DNA from: Akkermansiaceae bacterium
GTDB lineage: Bacteria; Verrucomicrobiota; Verrucomicrobiia; Verrucomicrobiales; Akkermansiaceae
Direction: 5' to 3'
DNA: 64,000 nucleotides
Assembly (NCBI GenBank): GCA_030725745.1
Contig: JANRFH010000006.1
Coordinates: 43,120 to 107,119, forward strand
Positions 36,301 through 43,841 of the stretch are shown piece by piece. Numbering within the stretch: position 1 is the first letter of the stretch; every line of letters begins with the position of its first letter. The position numbers and the translations under genes are program-made. Below the pieces are notes generated by a model. The model had not been told where the DNA came from. It made no database searches and saw only the letters and a list, made by a program, of their open reading frames with translations.

Positions 36301-36589
36301 GGAGGACTTCCGCGCCGCCTTCACCGTGGCCAAAGGTTGGGGCAGCTTTGCGCAGAAGGTCATAAACGGCACACAGTCTGCGGAAATCGACATGCGTTAT
36401 GGAACGCTGGAGTTGCAGCAATTGAGACTTGGGCAGGTCAAAGGGACGAATGCCACTGGCGCATCCGTAACGGTCAATGGAAAATCCGTTGCTGCGAAGT
36501 TCAGCCTTAAAGACGGCCACTACATTGTGAGCATCGACATCCCTGTCCGTGTGAACGAAGGCCAACGCCTCGCAGTCATCTTCGGGTAA
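33362..36589 (+). CDS. exported GH116-like glycoside hydrolase with inserted domain
   Basis: This is a 1075-aa enzyme resembling GBA2-type GH116 beta-glucosidases. A twin-arginine signal (SRRKFLKTGASMGMFASAMS) suggests Tat export. The N-terminal GGLFTGTLYLSGDGRLWHWDIFN block is typical. Within that domain, residues about 305-458 form an extra beta-sandwich-like insert (FEDFDRKAVDRWVAEGNAF ... HIEIYDQASI ... GGIGVEQITFSD). The catalytic (alpha/alpha)6 domain starts near 580. By alignment to human GBA2, Glu618 (WEGETCCSGTCTHVW) would be the nucleophile and Asp735 (NTLDGEWNG) the acid. The next gene is a sulfatase 11 bp downstream, so the substrate may be a sulfated beta-glycan. Confidence 0.85.
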   Translation: MMNRKNRDKNLENTNDPKKVGFPSETSSSFSRRKFLKTGASMGMFASAMSFMNRPVMAGPFEVDPNNPYLSLIPADKKLDPAWVKSLFERGEKEVYTSDVALKQMGMPIGGLFTGTLYLSGDGRLWHWDIFNAESLGIGKGEFEFEGRKHPYSHGANFAYPLDSAPKFQQGFVIRSGGKEVALDRTGFKDVSFSGEYPRAVVTFKNADLLVSAQLEAFSPFIPLDQDDSGLPLTMMQYRIKNEDSSALDIDVVGTLQNAICHHTKPIQSGIIRNKTVQGDGFTGVECSAESFNQSPAKAKGREDIVFEDFDRKAVDRWVAEGNAFKDGIFTSVKPGQINTYRAPKLEEGQKQDRFAGLKRTGTLTSQPFKIERRFITAQVFGDYNYLQAGLCVVVDGKKVAAMTGPAGNKAIPTSLDVSQFEGKMAHIEIYDQASIREPHLNQQGGIGVEQITFSDTPAAELVTLESLADHGTMTLALLGDGKTDRASALRGKSETAAEAGLKDTLIGEVGRSVTLAPGEEQVFTFAVSWFFPNYRNIHLRNEVVGRFYASRFNSSTEVTSYFAKNMDRLASQTRKWVDTWYDSTLPYWFLDRTMANTSTLATSTSLRFKDGRFWGWEGETCCSGTCTHVWQYAQAVARLFPEIEKESRDKYDFGVGQDPKTGGINHRVNTSPGLVADDGQLGRILSVYREHQMTTDDTFLKGIWPRVKQGMDFIIVQDKDQDGILEGPQRNTLDGEWNGKISWISSLYIAGLRACEAMANEVGDTAYAVHCKKLADSGSEKIKELFDGEYFIQDVDPTLTSASSDKGCLIDQVFGQSWAYWVGLGEIFDRKMQLSALRALYRYNFVPDMGPFREKFKQGRIYALAGDAGLLMCTWPKTQLRRQNGMIYFYEFMTGFEWQVASHMIYEGLDNPDLLEHGLAVSRAIHDRYSAEMRNPYNEIECGNHYARAMASYGTYQSMCGYQYHGPKRELSFAPRLTPEDFRAAFTVAKGWGSFAQKVINGTQSAEIDMRYGTLELQQLRLGQVKGTNATGASVTVNGKSVAAKFSLKDGHYIVSIDIPVRVNEGQRLAVIFG

Positions 36590-36600
36590 GACCTACGATC

Positions 36601-38079
36601 ATGAAAAAGAAGACCTTACTCTCCGCAATGAGTTTGCTGCTACTCGCAGCAAATGCCTTTGCTCAAACGGAAACGAACAAGAGGCCGAACATCGTCTTCC
36701 TCATGACCGATGACCAGCGTTGGGACATGCTGGGTTGTTACGGGAGGACGGATGTGATCACGCCGCACATCGACAAGCTCGCCGAGCAAGGCGTGACTTT
36801 CGACAAGGCTTATTACGCGGTGGCCATCTGCATGCCGAGCCGCACGACCATGTTCACCGGTCGCTATTTCTCAGACCACCGGGTGGGTTTCACCTATCCC
36901 TACAACCGCACCCTGCCAGCAGCAGAGTTTGCCGATAGCTATCCCGCTAAAATGAAAGAAGCAGGCTATCGCACCGGCTTCGTAGGCAAGTTTGGTATTC
37001 GATTGGAAGCGATGGAGCCGACAACGAAGAAGCACTTCGATTTCTTCGTTCAGGGAGGGAAAATTTGGCCGAGAGAAGATGGGGAATTAGTGAAGATCGT
37101 CAAGAGACGTCCACCAGAAGAACGGACTCTTATAAAGGGCGATGCGATGATTCGTTTCCTAGAGACGCAGCCAGTGGATCAACCCTTCTGCCTCTCCATC
37201 AGTTTCGATGCCGTGAAGAATGATCGTGATTCTCAGATGTACACCCCACATGTGGAGCTTTTTAAGGATAAGAAAATGTGGGTTCCTGAGAATTATGTTG
37301 AAGGTAAAAACGAGGCGCTCCCCAAGGTGCTCGACTACTGGCGCGGCACCGGGCTTCACCAGGCGCTCAGCTCTACCCCTGAGTTACAACAAAATGTGAC
37401 CCGTCGTTTCGCCGTGCAGGGCTACACTGTCGATCAGCAAGTAGGTCGCCTAATGGCAAAGCTCGAAGAGATGGGAGTGCTGGAGAATACCATCGTCATC
37501 TACACCAGCGATAACGGTCGCTTCCAAGGCTCGCACGGGCTTTTTGGAAAATCCATCCTCTACGAAGAAGCGATCAAGGCACCGTTTATTGTATTCGATG
37601 GAAGGGTGCCTCAAGAACAACGTGGCCGCAGAGAAAACACCCTCGTTTCCTCCGTCGACTTCGCCCCGACGATGCTTTCAATGGCGGGTCTGGAAGTGCC
37701 GGAGAGTATGCGAGGGAAGAACCTGAAAGGAGTCCTGAATGGCACCGAGGATAAATCGCAATGGCGCAGCGCGGTGTTGATCGAGAGCCTATTTCTTCAG
37801 GAAATCCACACCGCCACCGAGAAGGAGCATCCCGACATTCCCGGGCTCAATGAAAAGATCATCGCCGGGAACCGATCCTACCGTAGCCGTGGCGTAACGA
37901 CAGACCGCTACAAGTATTTCAAATACTTTGAGCACGATCCAGCCATCGAAGAACTCTACGATCTGGAAAACGATCCCCACGAAATGAACAACCTCATCTC
38001 CAATCCAGAATACGCCGAGGTTTTATCGAAACTCCGCAAGCAAACGGAGGAGCTTCATGCTGAGGCGACAACTCACTAA
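36601..38079 (+). CDS. exported type I sulfatase
   Basis: This is a 492-aa arylsulfatase-family enzyme. The signal peptide (MKKKTLLSAMSLLLLAANAFA) is followed by the metal-binding pair in PNIVFLMTDDQRWDMLGCYG. The active-site motif C-x-P-S-R (Cys77-Met-Pro-Ser-Arg81 in ICMPSRTTMFTG) should be converted to formylglycine by a maturase, which is not in this window. VIYTSDNGRFQGSHGLFGKSILYEEAIKAPFIVFDG (in parts) covers the C-terminal half of the metal site. It probably removes sulfate esters from a polysaccharide. It lies 11 bp after the GH116-like gene and 75 bp before the GH43-like gene, so an operon is likely. Confidence 0.93.
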   Translation: MKKKTLLSAMSLLLLAANAFAQTETNKRPNIVFLMTDDQRWDMLGCYGRTDVITPHIDKLAEQGVTFDKAYYAVAICMPSRTTMFTGRYFSDHRVGFTYPYNRTLPAAEFADSYPAKMKEAGYRTGFVGKFGIRLEAMEPTTKKHFDFFVQGGKIWPREDGELVKIVKRRPPEERTLIKGDAMIRFLETQPVDQPFCLSISFDAVKNDRDSQMYTPHVELFKDKKMWVPENYVEGKNEALPKVLDYWRGTGLHQALSSTPELQQNVTRRFAVQGYTVDQQVGRLMAKLEEMGVLENTIVIYTSDNGRFQGSHGLFGKSILYEEAIKAPFIVFDGRVPQEQRGRRENTLVSSVDFAPTMLSMAGLEVPESMRGKNLKGVLNGTEDKSQWRSAVLIESLFLQEIHTATEKEHPDIPGLNEKIIAGNRSYRSRGVTTDRYKYFKYFEHDPAIEELYDLENDPHEMNNLISNPEYAEVLSKLRKQTEELHAEATTH

Positions 38080-38136
38080 CCCAACACATGAAAACTTCTC
38101 TCGTTGTAATCCAGAAAAGCCAATAGGGTCGCAGAT

Positions 38137-38159
38137 AAGAAATCCCTCAAACAAATGAC
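38137..38159 (+). repeat. leader-like direct repeat, copy 2
   Basis: This segment is 21/23 identical to 32298-32320. It contains the ATG (38155) of the GH43-like gene. The same-strand copy upstream lies 5.8 kb away, before the higB remnant. Confidence 0.5.
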
Positions 38160-39255
38160 GAAAAACTCCGAGCAACTTCATTCTCTCCACCACCACGGCT
38201 TATTCCATTTAGCCAAAAGTCTGATCATCTCCCTCATAGCTCTGCCCACGTTTTGCACGGCGGAGATTACCGATTTTGATTTTGAATATATCGGCCCTGC
38301 CGTGCAGACGGAAGGCATGCACGTGTGGGGATCTTCACCGGTGATCGGTGCGGACGAGAAAGTGCATCTTTATGTGGCTCGCTGGCCAATCGCGACGCAA
38401 AAGGATTTCAACGGTTGGTATAAGGATTGCGAGATCGCGCACTATGTCGGTGATACACCCGAAGGGCCATTCGAATTCGTCCGTGTCGCCGTGCACGATC
38501 AGGATGGAACCTTCAACTCACCCCACAACCCGACGATCCAAAAGATCGATGGAAAATATGTGCTCTGTTTCATCGTCAATGAAAACGACAAGCTAAAGAC
38601 CCAACGTATCATCATGATGGTCGCCGATGACTTGAACGATGAGTGGAGACCCGCTGCCGGTGCTGAGGAGGATGGAACGATCCTTCGAAAATCCAGCGAA
38701 CCCAGTGACTGGAACTTCGAGGCGAAGCTCGGTGTCTCAAATCCTTCGTTGATCAAATACAAGGGCAAATACATGCTCTACATTAAATCTGTCATTCCGA
38801 ATGGTGGATACAGCTACGGTGTCGCGGTCTCAGACAAGCTTGAAGGGCCTTACAAAAATCATCCAAAAAAGGTCACCGACGGAGGAATCGAAGATGCCTA
38901 TGCGTTTACGATGGGCGAGACGGTTTATCTCCTGAGTCGTAATTTCGGGCACTTGCTAGGAGGCTCGCACGGCGGCGGTCTCCTTTGGAGATCCAAGAAT
39001 GGTTTATGGTTCCCGAAGAAAGATGTGAAACTGTCTTTCAAACCTTTGGCCGAATACACCGGCGCAGAAGATTTGAAAAACGGAACGAAATACCGACCAC
39101 CCGCCAAGGTGAATGACTACTCCGGCCGCTTGGAACGTCCTCAGATCCTGATGATGGATGGACAGCCCGCGTATGTTTATATGGCGACCGGGATCAGCAC
39201 CAGAGAGGGCTACGGCAGTTGCTCACATGTCTTTCGGATGACAAAGAAAGATTGA
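38155..39255 (+). CDS. exported GH43-like five-bladed propeller glycosidase
   Basis: This is a 366-aa protein. It has an N-terminal extension, a hydrophobic signal segment (LAKSLIISLIALPTFCTA) and then blades with repeated patterns such as DEKVHLYVARWP, DGKYVLCFIVNEND, KGKYMLYIKSV and GETVYLLSRNFG. These fit the GH43/GH32-type propeller clan. Glycosyl hydrolases of this clan use acidic residues on separate blades; SPHNPTI and GVSNPSLI could frame two of them, but I cannot assign them. With the adjacent GH116-like enzyme and sulfatase it forms a small glycan-degrading set. Possible remote alternatives are GH117 or a related exo-acting propeller family. Confidence 0.75.
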   Translation: MTKNSEQLHSLHHHGLFHLAKSLIISLIALPTFCTAEITDFDFEYIGPAVQTEGMHVWGSSPVIGADEKVHLYVARWPIATQKDFNGWYKDCEIAHYVGDTPEGPFEFVRVAVHDQDGTFNSPHNPTIQKIDGKYVLCFIVNENDKLKTQRIIMMVADDLNDEWRPAAGAEEDGTILRKSSEPSDWNFEAKLGVSNPSLIKYKGKYMLYIKSVIPNGGYSYGVAVSDKLEGPYKNHPKKVTDGGIEDAYAFTMGETVYLLSRNFGHLLGGSHGGGLLWRSKNGLWFPKKDVKLSFKPLAEYTGAEDLKNGTKYRPPAKVNDYSGRLERPQILMMDGQPAYVYMATGISTREGYGSCSHVFRMTKKD

Positions 39256-39256
39256 G

Positions 39257-40027
39257 CTACGGCTTCTCCTTCACCCGGCACTCCCGCACCACCTGCTCCC
39301 AGGTGAAAGGCTTCGTAAGCATATCTGCGAGGAAATTATTCTTCGCCGAGAGCCGCGTCGCATTTTTGAGTCCTCCAGTATTGTCCAAGCGACTGAATAA
39401 CACCCTCCTGATCTCGGATTTCTCCGCAGTCTTCCGCCCATAGCCTCCGGTGACATTCGAAGACCAGTAGCGAATCGTATCGCCGCTTTGTCCGAGATAC
39501 ACCACCAGATGCCCGCGCTCCCTGCCGCCGATCTCATCCGTCCACCAGATCTTCATGAAATCCCCCGGCCTCGCGCTCTCGTAGTCAGTGAAATTCGTCC
39601 CACAGCCGAGCTCCGCGAAAAGCTTCGCCGTCCCGGGGCCGTTCGCATTCCACCTTCCGAAAATCTCCGTCCCATCCTGCTCCACCACCTTCGCGTAGCG
39701 CTGCATCGCCACATCGCTGAGCACCAGCCCCTCGCGTTCACGCAGCAGATCGATCGTGCGGAGGAAAACCACATACGTCGCCCCGGAGCAGAACGAAGCC
39801 CCGCACTTCCCTAGATCCTCCTGAAGCCCACCACCATTTGCTGAAACACTCGCCGCCAGCCGTTGCACCGCCGCCGGTGAAGCATCGTAACCACCCCCAC
39901 CCGGCATCGTTTTCACTGCCGCGAGCACATAGGCGTTCTCATCTCCCCCGACCGGCTGCGGGCTAGGGGCACAACTCGCTAGAACCAAGGCAAGTGCACC
40001 AGATGTAGCTTTCACTAAAATTTTCAT
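39257..40027 (-). CDS. lipoprotein with NlpC/P60- or CHAP-like cysteine peptidase fold
   Basis: This is a 256-aa lipoprotein. The ATG at 40027 gives a lipobox signal (MKILVKATSGALALVLASC, Cys19 as the lipid-attached residue). A start at 40087 would hide it. Downstream, a Cys in KCGASFCSGATYVVFLRTIDLL and a His in RERGHLVVYLGQ (with ARPGDFMKIWW before it) are spaced like the catalytic Cys and His of CHAP or NlpC/P60 peptidases. These act on peptidoglycan or amide bonds. The overall match is weak. It converges on the GH43-like gene with a 1-bp gap and is separate from that operon. Confidence 0.7.
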   Translation of the reverse strand: MKILVKATSGALALVLASCAPSPQPVGGDENAYVLAAVKTMPGGGGYDASPAAVQRLAASVSANGGGLQEDLGKCGASFCSGATYVVFLRTIDLLREREGLVLSDVAMQRYAKVVEQDGTEIFGRWNANGPGTAKLFAELGCGTNFTDYESARPGDFMKIWWTDEIGGRERGHLVVYLGQSGDTIRYWSSNVTGGYGRKTAEKSEIRRVLFSRLDNTGGLKNATRLSAKNNFLADMLTKPFTWEQVVRECRVKEKP

Positions 40028-40106
40028 CACACAGACATTGAGCGCGTTCCGTAGGGAATGCGATCTTCGACTTCCCTTGCTTTCCAAATCATGCTTAATT
40101 GCTCAC

Positions 40107-40295
40107 ATGCAAAACGTTAAGGAAAGGGTCTTGCAAGCTATCCAGCGCCTTCCCGATGACGCTGGCTACCGGGATGTGAGCGAGGAAATCGCCCTCCTCG
40201 CCGCTGTGGCCGACGCGGAGGAGGAAATCAAAAAAGGAAATCTCGTTTCCAGCGAGACGATGGAATTGCGCCTTGAGTCATGGCTCAATGGATAG
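40107..40295 (+). CDS. small antitoxin-like protein
   Basis: This is a 62-aa acidic helical protein. VKERVLQAIQRLPDDAGYRDVSEEIALLAAV resembles the RelB/ParD-like antitoxin type that starts VKxxVLxxxxxLPDDA in many Verrucomicrobiota and Cyanobacteria. The ATG at 40107 fits that N-terminus. Its stop overlaps a short frame (40288) at the place where a toxin gene normally begins. The expected ParE/RelE-like toxin is not present as an intact gene; a 163-bp inverted-repeat element follows instead. Confidence 0.65.
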   Translation: MQNVKERVLQAIQRLPDDAGYRDVSEEIALLAAVADAEEEIKKGNLVSSETMELRLESWLNG

Positions 40296-40407
40296 CCGGA
40301 TCGAGATCCGTGAATTTTCGCAAAAACGGGCAGGGATGGTCGCTCCGCGCCGTCCGCTCTGTGGTACCGATTCACCACCCGCCTGCATACTATCCCAATG
40401 CCTGTAA
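40288..40407 (+). pseudogene. possible truncated toxin start
   Basis: An ATG at 40288 overlaps the antitoxin stop by 8 bp and reads MDSRIEIREFSQKR before entering an inverted-repeat element at 40331; the frame stops at 40407. The position and length of overlap fit the toxin of an antitoxin-toxin pair, and the IEI...FSQKR start could be a ParE/RelE N-terminus. Similarity is too short to be sure. Confidence 0.3.
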
Positions 40408-40493
40408 ACATCCGGCTTGGTAGGCGGGAGGATTCCACTTTCTCCCGGAATCGTGCCGCACCTTTTTCCGGACGGCGCGGAGCGCCATCCCTG
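40331..40493. repeat. 163-bp element with 25-bp inverted ends
   Basis: The ends (40331-40356 and 40469-40493) are near-perfect inverted repeats (CAGGGATGG..CGCTCCGCGCCGTCCG with one single-base indel). A second, internal inverted pair, CCCGCCT with AGGCGGG, lies inside. It carries no open frame. This arrangement is like a MITE or paired REP unit. It sits in the 257-bp gap between the antitoxin gene and the methyltransferase gene; the rest of the gap is GC-rich and contains a second small palindrome, GGCGCGGGGACGCGCC (about 40530-40545). Confidence 0.65.
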
Positions 40494-40552
40494 CCGTATC
40501 GGGGCGGCGACGCCCGTGGAACTCATGGCGCGGGGACGCGCCAACTCCCTAC

Positions 40553-41605
40553 TCACGCCTTCTCGAAGAACAGCGTGAACTCGTTCCTGTTGTAGGTGAG
40601 GTGGGTTTGCTCGATGAGGGAGAGGCCGCCGGCTTCTGCGGCGGTGAGCACATCCTTTTCGAGCTTGCTGATCTCGGCGATGGATTCTGCGCCGGTGGTT
40701 TTGAGGGTGAAGATGACCAGGCCACCGGGGTTGAGGAAGTCTTTGAGCCGCGTCACGTGGCCGATGGCTTGCACCGGCATGCCGTTCAGATCGGAGAGGA
40801 TCGCGTCATACCTTGCGCCGCGTGGCGGGATGAATTCGCCGACGTCTGAGCGGATGAAGGTGAGTCTTTCCGCGCTGCTGAGGCGGGGGTGGAGCGATGC
40901 GCGGTCGATGGCAGTGACTGCATACCGTCGCTTGAGCAGCTCGGAGGTCATGCCGCCGGGACTGGCACCCAGCTCAAGCCAGTGAGCGCCTCTGCCGGGC
41001 AGCTGGCGCTTCATGGAGATGAAATGCAGTGCTTCGGCGACTTTGGCACCGGCACGGCTGACGGTTTCCTCGGCGCTCTGGCTGATGTATTTCGTGCCGC
41101 CCGGATAGATGCCGCCGGCGGCGGTGGGGGTGGAGATGCCGCAGAAGAGGCCTTCTTTGCCGAGGAGGCAGAAGAGGGTTTCCTTATTCGGATCCTGCTC
41201 TTCGGCGATTTTCGGGGAGCCTTCGGGGAGTTCGAAGACTTGGAGAGCGCGGCCACGGAGATTCGAGGCGAGGGCTTTGTAGTAGGGCTTTTGCGAGCCG
41301 GGATCGAGTCGCCCAACGAGGAGGGTCTGCGGGTTGCGGCTCTCGAATTTGTAGTAGATCGACTGTGAGGCTTTTTCGATGAAGCCGTCCATTTTCTCAG
41401 GATTGCACGGCCATGAATGCTCCACGGGGATGTGGAAACGCACGAAGCGCGCGGCGGGGGAGTCCTTGATGAACTCGGGTGTCGCCGTCTGAAACAGGAA
41501 ATACTCCGTTCCTAGTTTCTTCACCTTCTCCGCACCGAGCATGCCGAGGATTTCCGGAACGAGGCCGGAAAACACTTCGGAGATGCGGATGAGGTGGGAG
41601 GTCAT
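40553..41605 (-). CDS. RlmM/FtsJ-like RNA 2'-O-methyltransferase
   Basis: This is a 350-aa protein. The C-terminal SAM-binding domain has the FtsJ/RlmM signature GAHWLELGASPGGMTSELLKR followed by an Asp (AIDRASLHPRL), SDLNGMP and a Lys in GLVIFTLKTTG. That is close to the K-D-K-E catalytic set of 2'-O-methyltransferases such as RlmM (23S rRNA C2498). The N-terminal half (about 1-200) resembles the THUMP-like RNA-binding region of RlmM only weakly. The target is most likely rRNA. It is monocistronic, 157 bp from typA. Confidence 0.8.
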   Translation of the reverse strand: MTSHLIRISEVFSGLVPEILGMLGAEKVKKLGTEYFLFQTATPEFIKDSPAARFVRFHIPVEHSWPCNPEKMDGFIEKASQSIYYKFESRNPQTLLVGRLDPGSQKPYYKALASNLRGRALQVFELPEGSPKIAEEQDPNKETLFCLLGKEGLFCGISTPTAAGGIYPGGTKYISQSAEETVSRAGAKVAEALHFISMKRQLPGRGAHWLELGASPGGMTSELLKRRYAVTAIDRASLHPRLSSAERLTFIRSDVGEFIPPRGARYDAILSDLNGMPVQAIGHVTRLKDFLNPGGLVIFTLKTTGAESIAEISKLEKDVLTAAEAGGLSLIEQTHLTYNRNEFTLFFEKA

Positions 41606-41697
41606 GGAAGAAGTGCCGAGTGATCAGTGGACAGTGGACAGTGGAAGACGTTGCTAGTGCTGAAGAAACTGAAAGCCAAGCTCGCCAAGGAAGAAAC

Positions 41698-41718
41698 GCC
41701 GGCTGAAGCCAGCGCTCC
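41698..41718. repeat. dispersed palindromic repeat, intergenic copy
   Basis: GCCGGCTGAAGCC then AGCGCTCC, in reverse orientation, matches the GGAGCGCTG...GGC family found in polA (29262-29282) and priA (50951-51009). It lies between the methyltransferase gene and typA. A short GTGGACA tandem at about 41628-41644 precedes it. Confidence 0.55.
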
Positions 41719-41737
41719 GAACGACGCTCTTCCTTCG

Positions 41738-41765
41738 AGTTTAAAGTTTAAAACTTAAAGTTTCA
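41738..41765. repeat. AT-rich dispersed repeat, copy 3
   Basis: GAGTTTAAAG then TTTAAAACTTAAAGTTTC, next to the typA stop codon (41763), matches the AT-rich repeats at 18336-18367 and 28362-28383. Confidence 0.55.
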
Positions 41766-43610
41766 CTTCCCCCGGTTGCTGCGGTCTTCGCCTTTGACGC
41801 CTTTTGCGGCGCGTTTGCGGGCGCCTTCGTCGAGGAGGCGTTTGCGGAGGCGGATGTTGAGCGGGGTGGCTTCGACGAGCTCGTCGGCATCGATGTATTC
41901 GATGGCGCGCTCGAGGGAGAAGCGGAGTGGCGGGGAGAGCTTGGAGGTCTTGTCCTTTCCGGAGGAGCGCATGTTGTCGAGGTGCTTCTCTTTGACGGGG
42001 TTCACCGGCATGTCGCCGACGCGTGGGTTTTCTCCAACCAACATGCCGCCGTAGATCGCATCGTTCGCACCGACGAAGAGGATGCCGCGATCCTCGAGGG
42101 CTTGCAGGGAGTAAGTGGTGGCGACTCCTGAATCCATGGAGACGAGCGTTCCGGTGGTGCGGGTGACGATTTCGCCGGCGTGTGGGCCATACTCACGGAA
42201 AAGGTGGGACATGATGCCGTGGCCGGAGGTGAGGTTGACGATTTCCGTTTCGAAGCCGATGAGGCCACGGGTCGGGATGAGGGCGGTGATGAGCGTTTCG
42301 CCAGAAGGCTCGGTCTCCATGTTCTCCATCATGCCTTTGCGGTTGATGAGCAATTTGAGGATGCCTTGGGCGTAGTCGCCCGGAGACTCGATGTAGAGGG
42401 TCTCGTAGGGCTCCTGGAGTTTGCCGGCTTCATCGCGACGATAGATCACGGTCGGACGGGAAACGCAGAGCTCGAAGCCCTCGCGGCGCATCGTTTCCAC
42501 AAGGACGGCGATTTGCATCGCGCCGCGTGCGGAGACGTTGAAGACGCCGGCTTGGTCGGTGTCTTCGACTTGGAGGGAGACGTTGGTCTTGACCTCGTGC
42601 ATCAGGCGCTCGCGGATGGCGCGGGAGGTGACGTGCTTGCCTTCCTTGCCGGCGAGGGGGCCGTCGTTGATGGAGAACTCCATGGAAATGGTTGGCGGAT
42701 CGATTTCCACGAAAGGAAGGGCTTCCTGCTCCTTGGTGGCGGCGAGGGTTTCACCGATGTCGATGTCCTCGATGCCTGCCGCGATGCCGACGATGCCGCC
42801 AGCGCCGCAACCTTCCGAGTCCTCTGTTGAGAGGCCGGAGTAGGTGAAGGTCTTCATGACCTTGGACTGTTGCTTGGTGCCGTCTTTGCGGTGGAGCCAG
42901 ATGGTATCGCCTTTCTTGACGGCTCCGCCGAGGACTTTTCCGACAGCCACACGACCGACGAAGCTGTCCCACTCGATGTTCGAGACGAGCATATGGAAAG
43001 GTGCTTCCGGATCTGCGGCTGGCTCGGGGATGAACTCGATGATTTTTTTGATGAGCGGGATGCAGTCCTTACGCTCGTCATCGGGATGATCCATGAAGTA
43101 TCCGTCGCGGGCGGAGCCGTAGGAGAATGGGGCTTCGAACTGCTCTTCGGTGGCGTCGAGGTCGAGAAAAAGTTCCAAGACCTGGTCGTGGACTTTTAGC
43201 GGGTTGGAAAGCGGGCGGTCGATTTTGTTGACGACGACGATTGGCTTGAGGCCTTCCTGGAGCGCTTTGCGGAGCACGAAACGTGTCTGCGCCTGTGGGC
43301 CGCCTGCTGCATCGACAACGAGGAGGACGCCGTCGACCATTTTCATGACGCGCTCCACCTCCGCACCGAAGTCGGCGTGGCCCGGGGTATCGACGATGTT
43401 GATGGTGTAGCCGTCGTAAAGAATCGCGGTGTTCTTCGCCTTGATGGTGATGCCTTTTTCCCGCTCAAGATCCATGGAGTCCATGGCGCGCTCGGCCTTC
43501 TCTTGGTTTTCACGGTAGGTGCCTCCAGCCTGCAGGAGTTGGTCGACGAGGGTGGTTTTGCCGTGGTCAACGTGAGCGATGATGGCGAGGTTACGGATCT
43601 TGAGTGACAT
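41763..43610 (-). CDS. typA: translational GTPase TypA/BipA
   Basis: This is a 615-aa ribosome-binding GTPase that helps growth under stress and large-subunit assembly. The G1 motif AHVDHGKTTLVDQLL, the switch I segment RAMDSMDLEREKGITIKAKNT, G3 DTPGHADFG and G4 NKIDRP are all present. The C-terminal half has the BipA-specific repeats (RRELEG-like, then SPGDYAQGILKLLINRKGMMENM and SGHGIMSHLFREYG). It is full length. It is preceded by a 231-bp gap containing a repeat. It is monocistronic. Confidence 0.96.
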   Translation of the reverse strand: MSLKIRNLAIIAHVDHGKTTLVDQLLQAGGTYRENQEKAERAMDSMDLEREKGITIKAKNTAILYDGYTINIVDTPGHADFGAEVERVMKMVDGVLLVVDAAGGPQAQTRFVLRKALQEGLKPIVVVNKIDRPLSNPLKVHDQVLELFLDLDATEEQFEAPFSYGSARDGYFMDHPDDERKDCIPLIKKIIEFIPEPAADPEAPFHMLVSNIEWDSFVGRVAVGKVLGGAVKKGDTIWLHRKDGTKQQSKVMKTFTYSGLSTEDSEGCGAGGIVGIAAGIEDIDIGETLAATKEQEALPFVEIDPPTISMEFSINDGPLAGKEGKHVTSRAIRERLMHEVKTNVSLQVEDTDQAGVFNVSARGAMQIAVLVETMRREGFELCVSRPTVIYRRDEAGKLQEPYETLYIESPGDYAQGILKLLINRKGMMENMETEPSGETLITALIPTRGLIGFETEIVNLTSGHGIMSHLFREYGPHAGEIVTRTTGTLVSMDSGVATTYSLQALEDRGILFVGANDAIYGGMLVGENPRVGDMPVNPVKEKHLDNMRSSGKDKTSKLSPPLRFSLERAIEYIDADELVEATPLNIRLRKRLLDEGARKRAAKGVKGEDRSNRGK

Positions 43611-43720
43611 AGAAATAAGGCGGTTTGACGCTTTGGGGGCGGGGCTATGCAGGACTTTTCCCCGGATGGCAAGGCGGGAATGAGGTGAAACGGCGCGGAA
43701 AGGGGATGTTGGTGTGTTTC

Positions 43721-43820
43721 AACCGCGAATGGACGCTAATTTACGCAAATGAAGAGTCTCTAAATTGGATTTCTTTTTGAAAACCGAGGAATTCGCGGCC
43801 ATTGGCGTAAATTCGCGGTT
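43721..43820. repeat. inverted repeat with AACCGCGAAT ends
   Basis: AACCGCGAAT (43721-43730) and AATTTACGC (43738-43746) pair with ATTCGCGGTT (43811-43820) and GCGTAAATT (43805-43813). A further ATTCGCGG lies at 43791-43798. The element occupies most of the 231-bp gap upstream of typA and has no open frame. It looks like a dispersed intergenic repeat. Confidence 0.5.
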
Positions 43821-43841
43821 AAAAATCGAAATGACGTGCGA

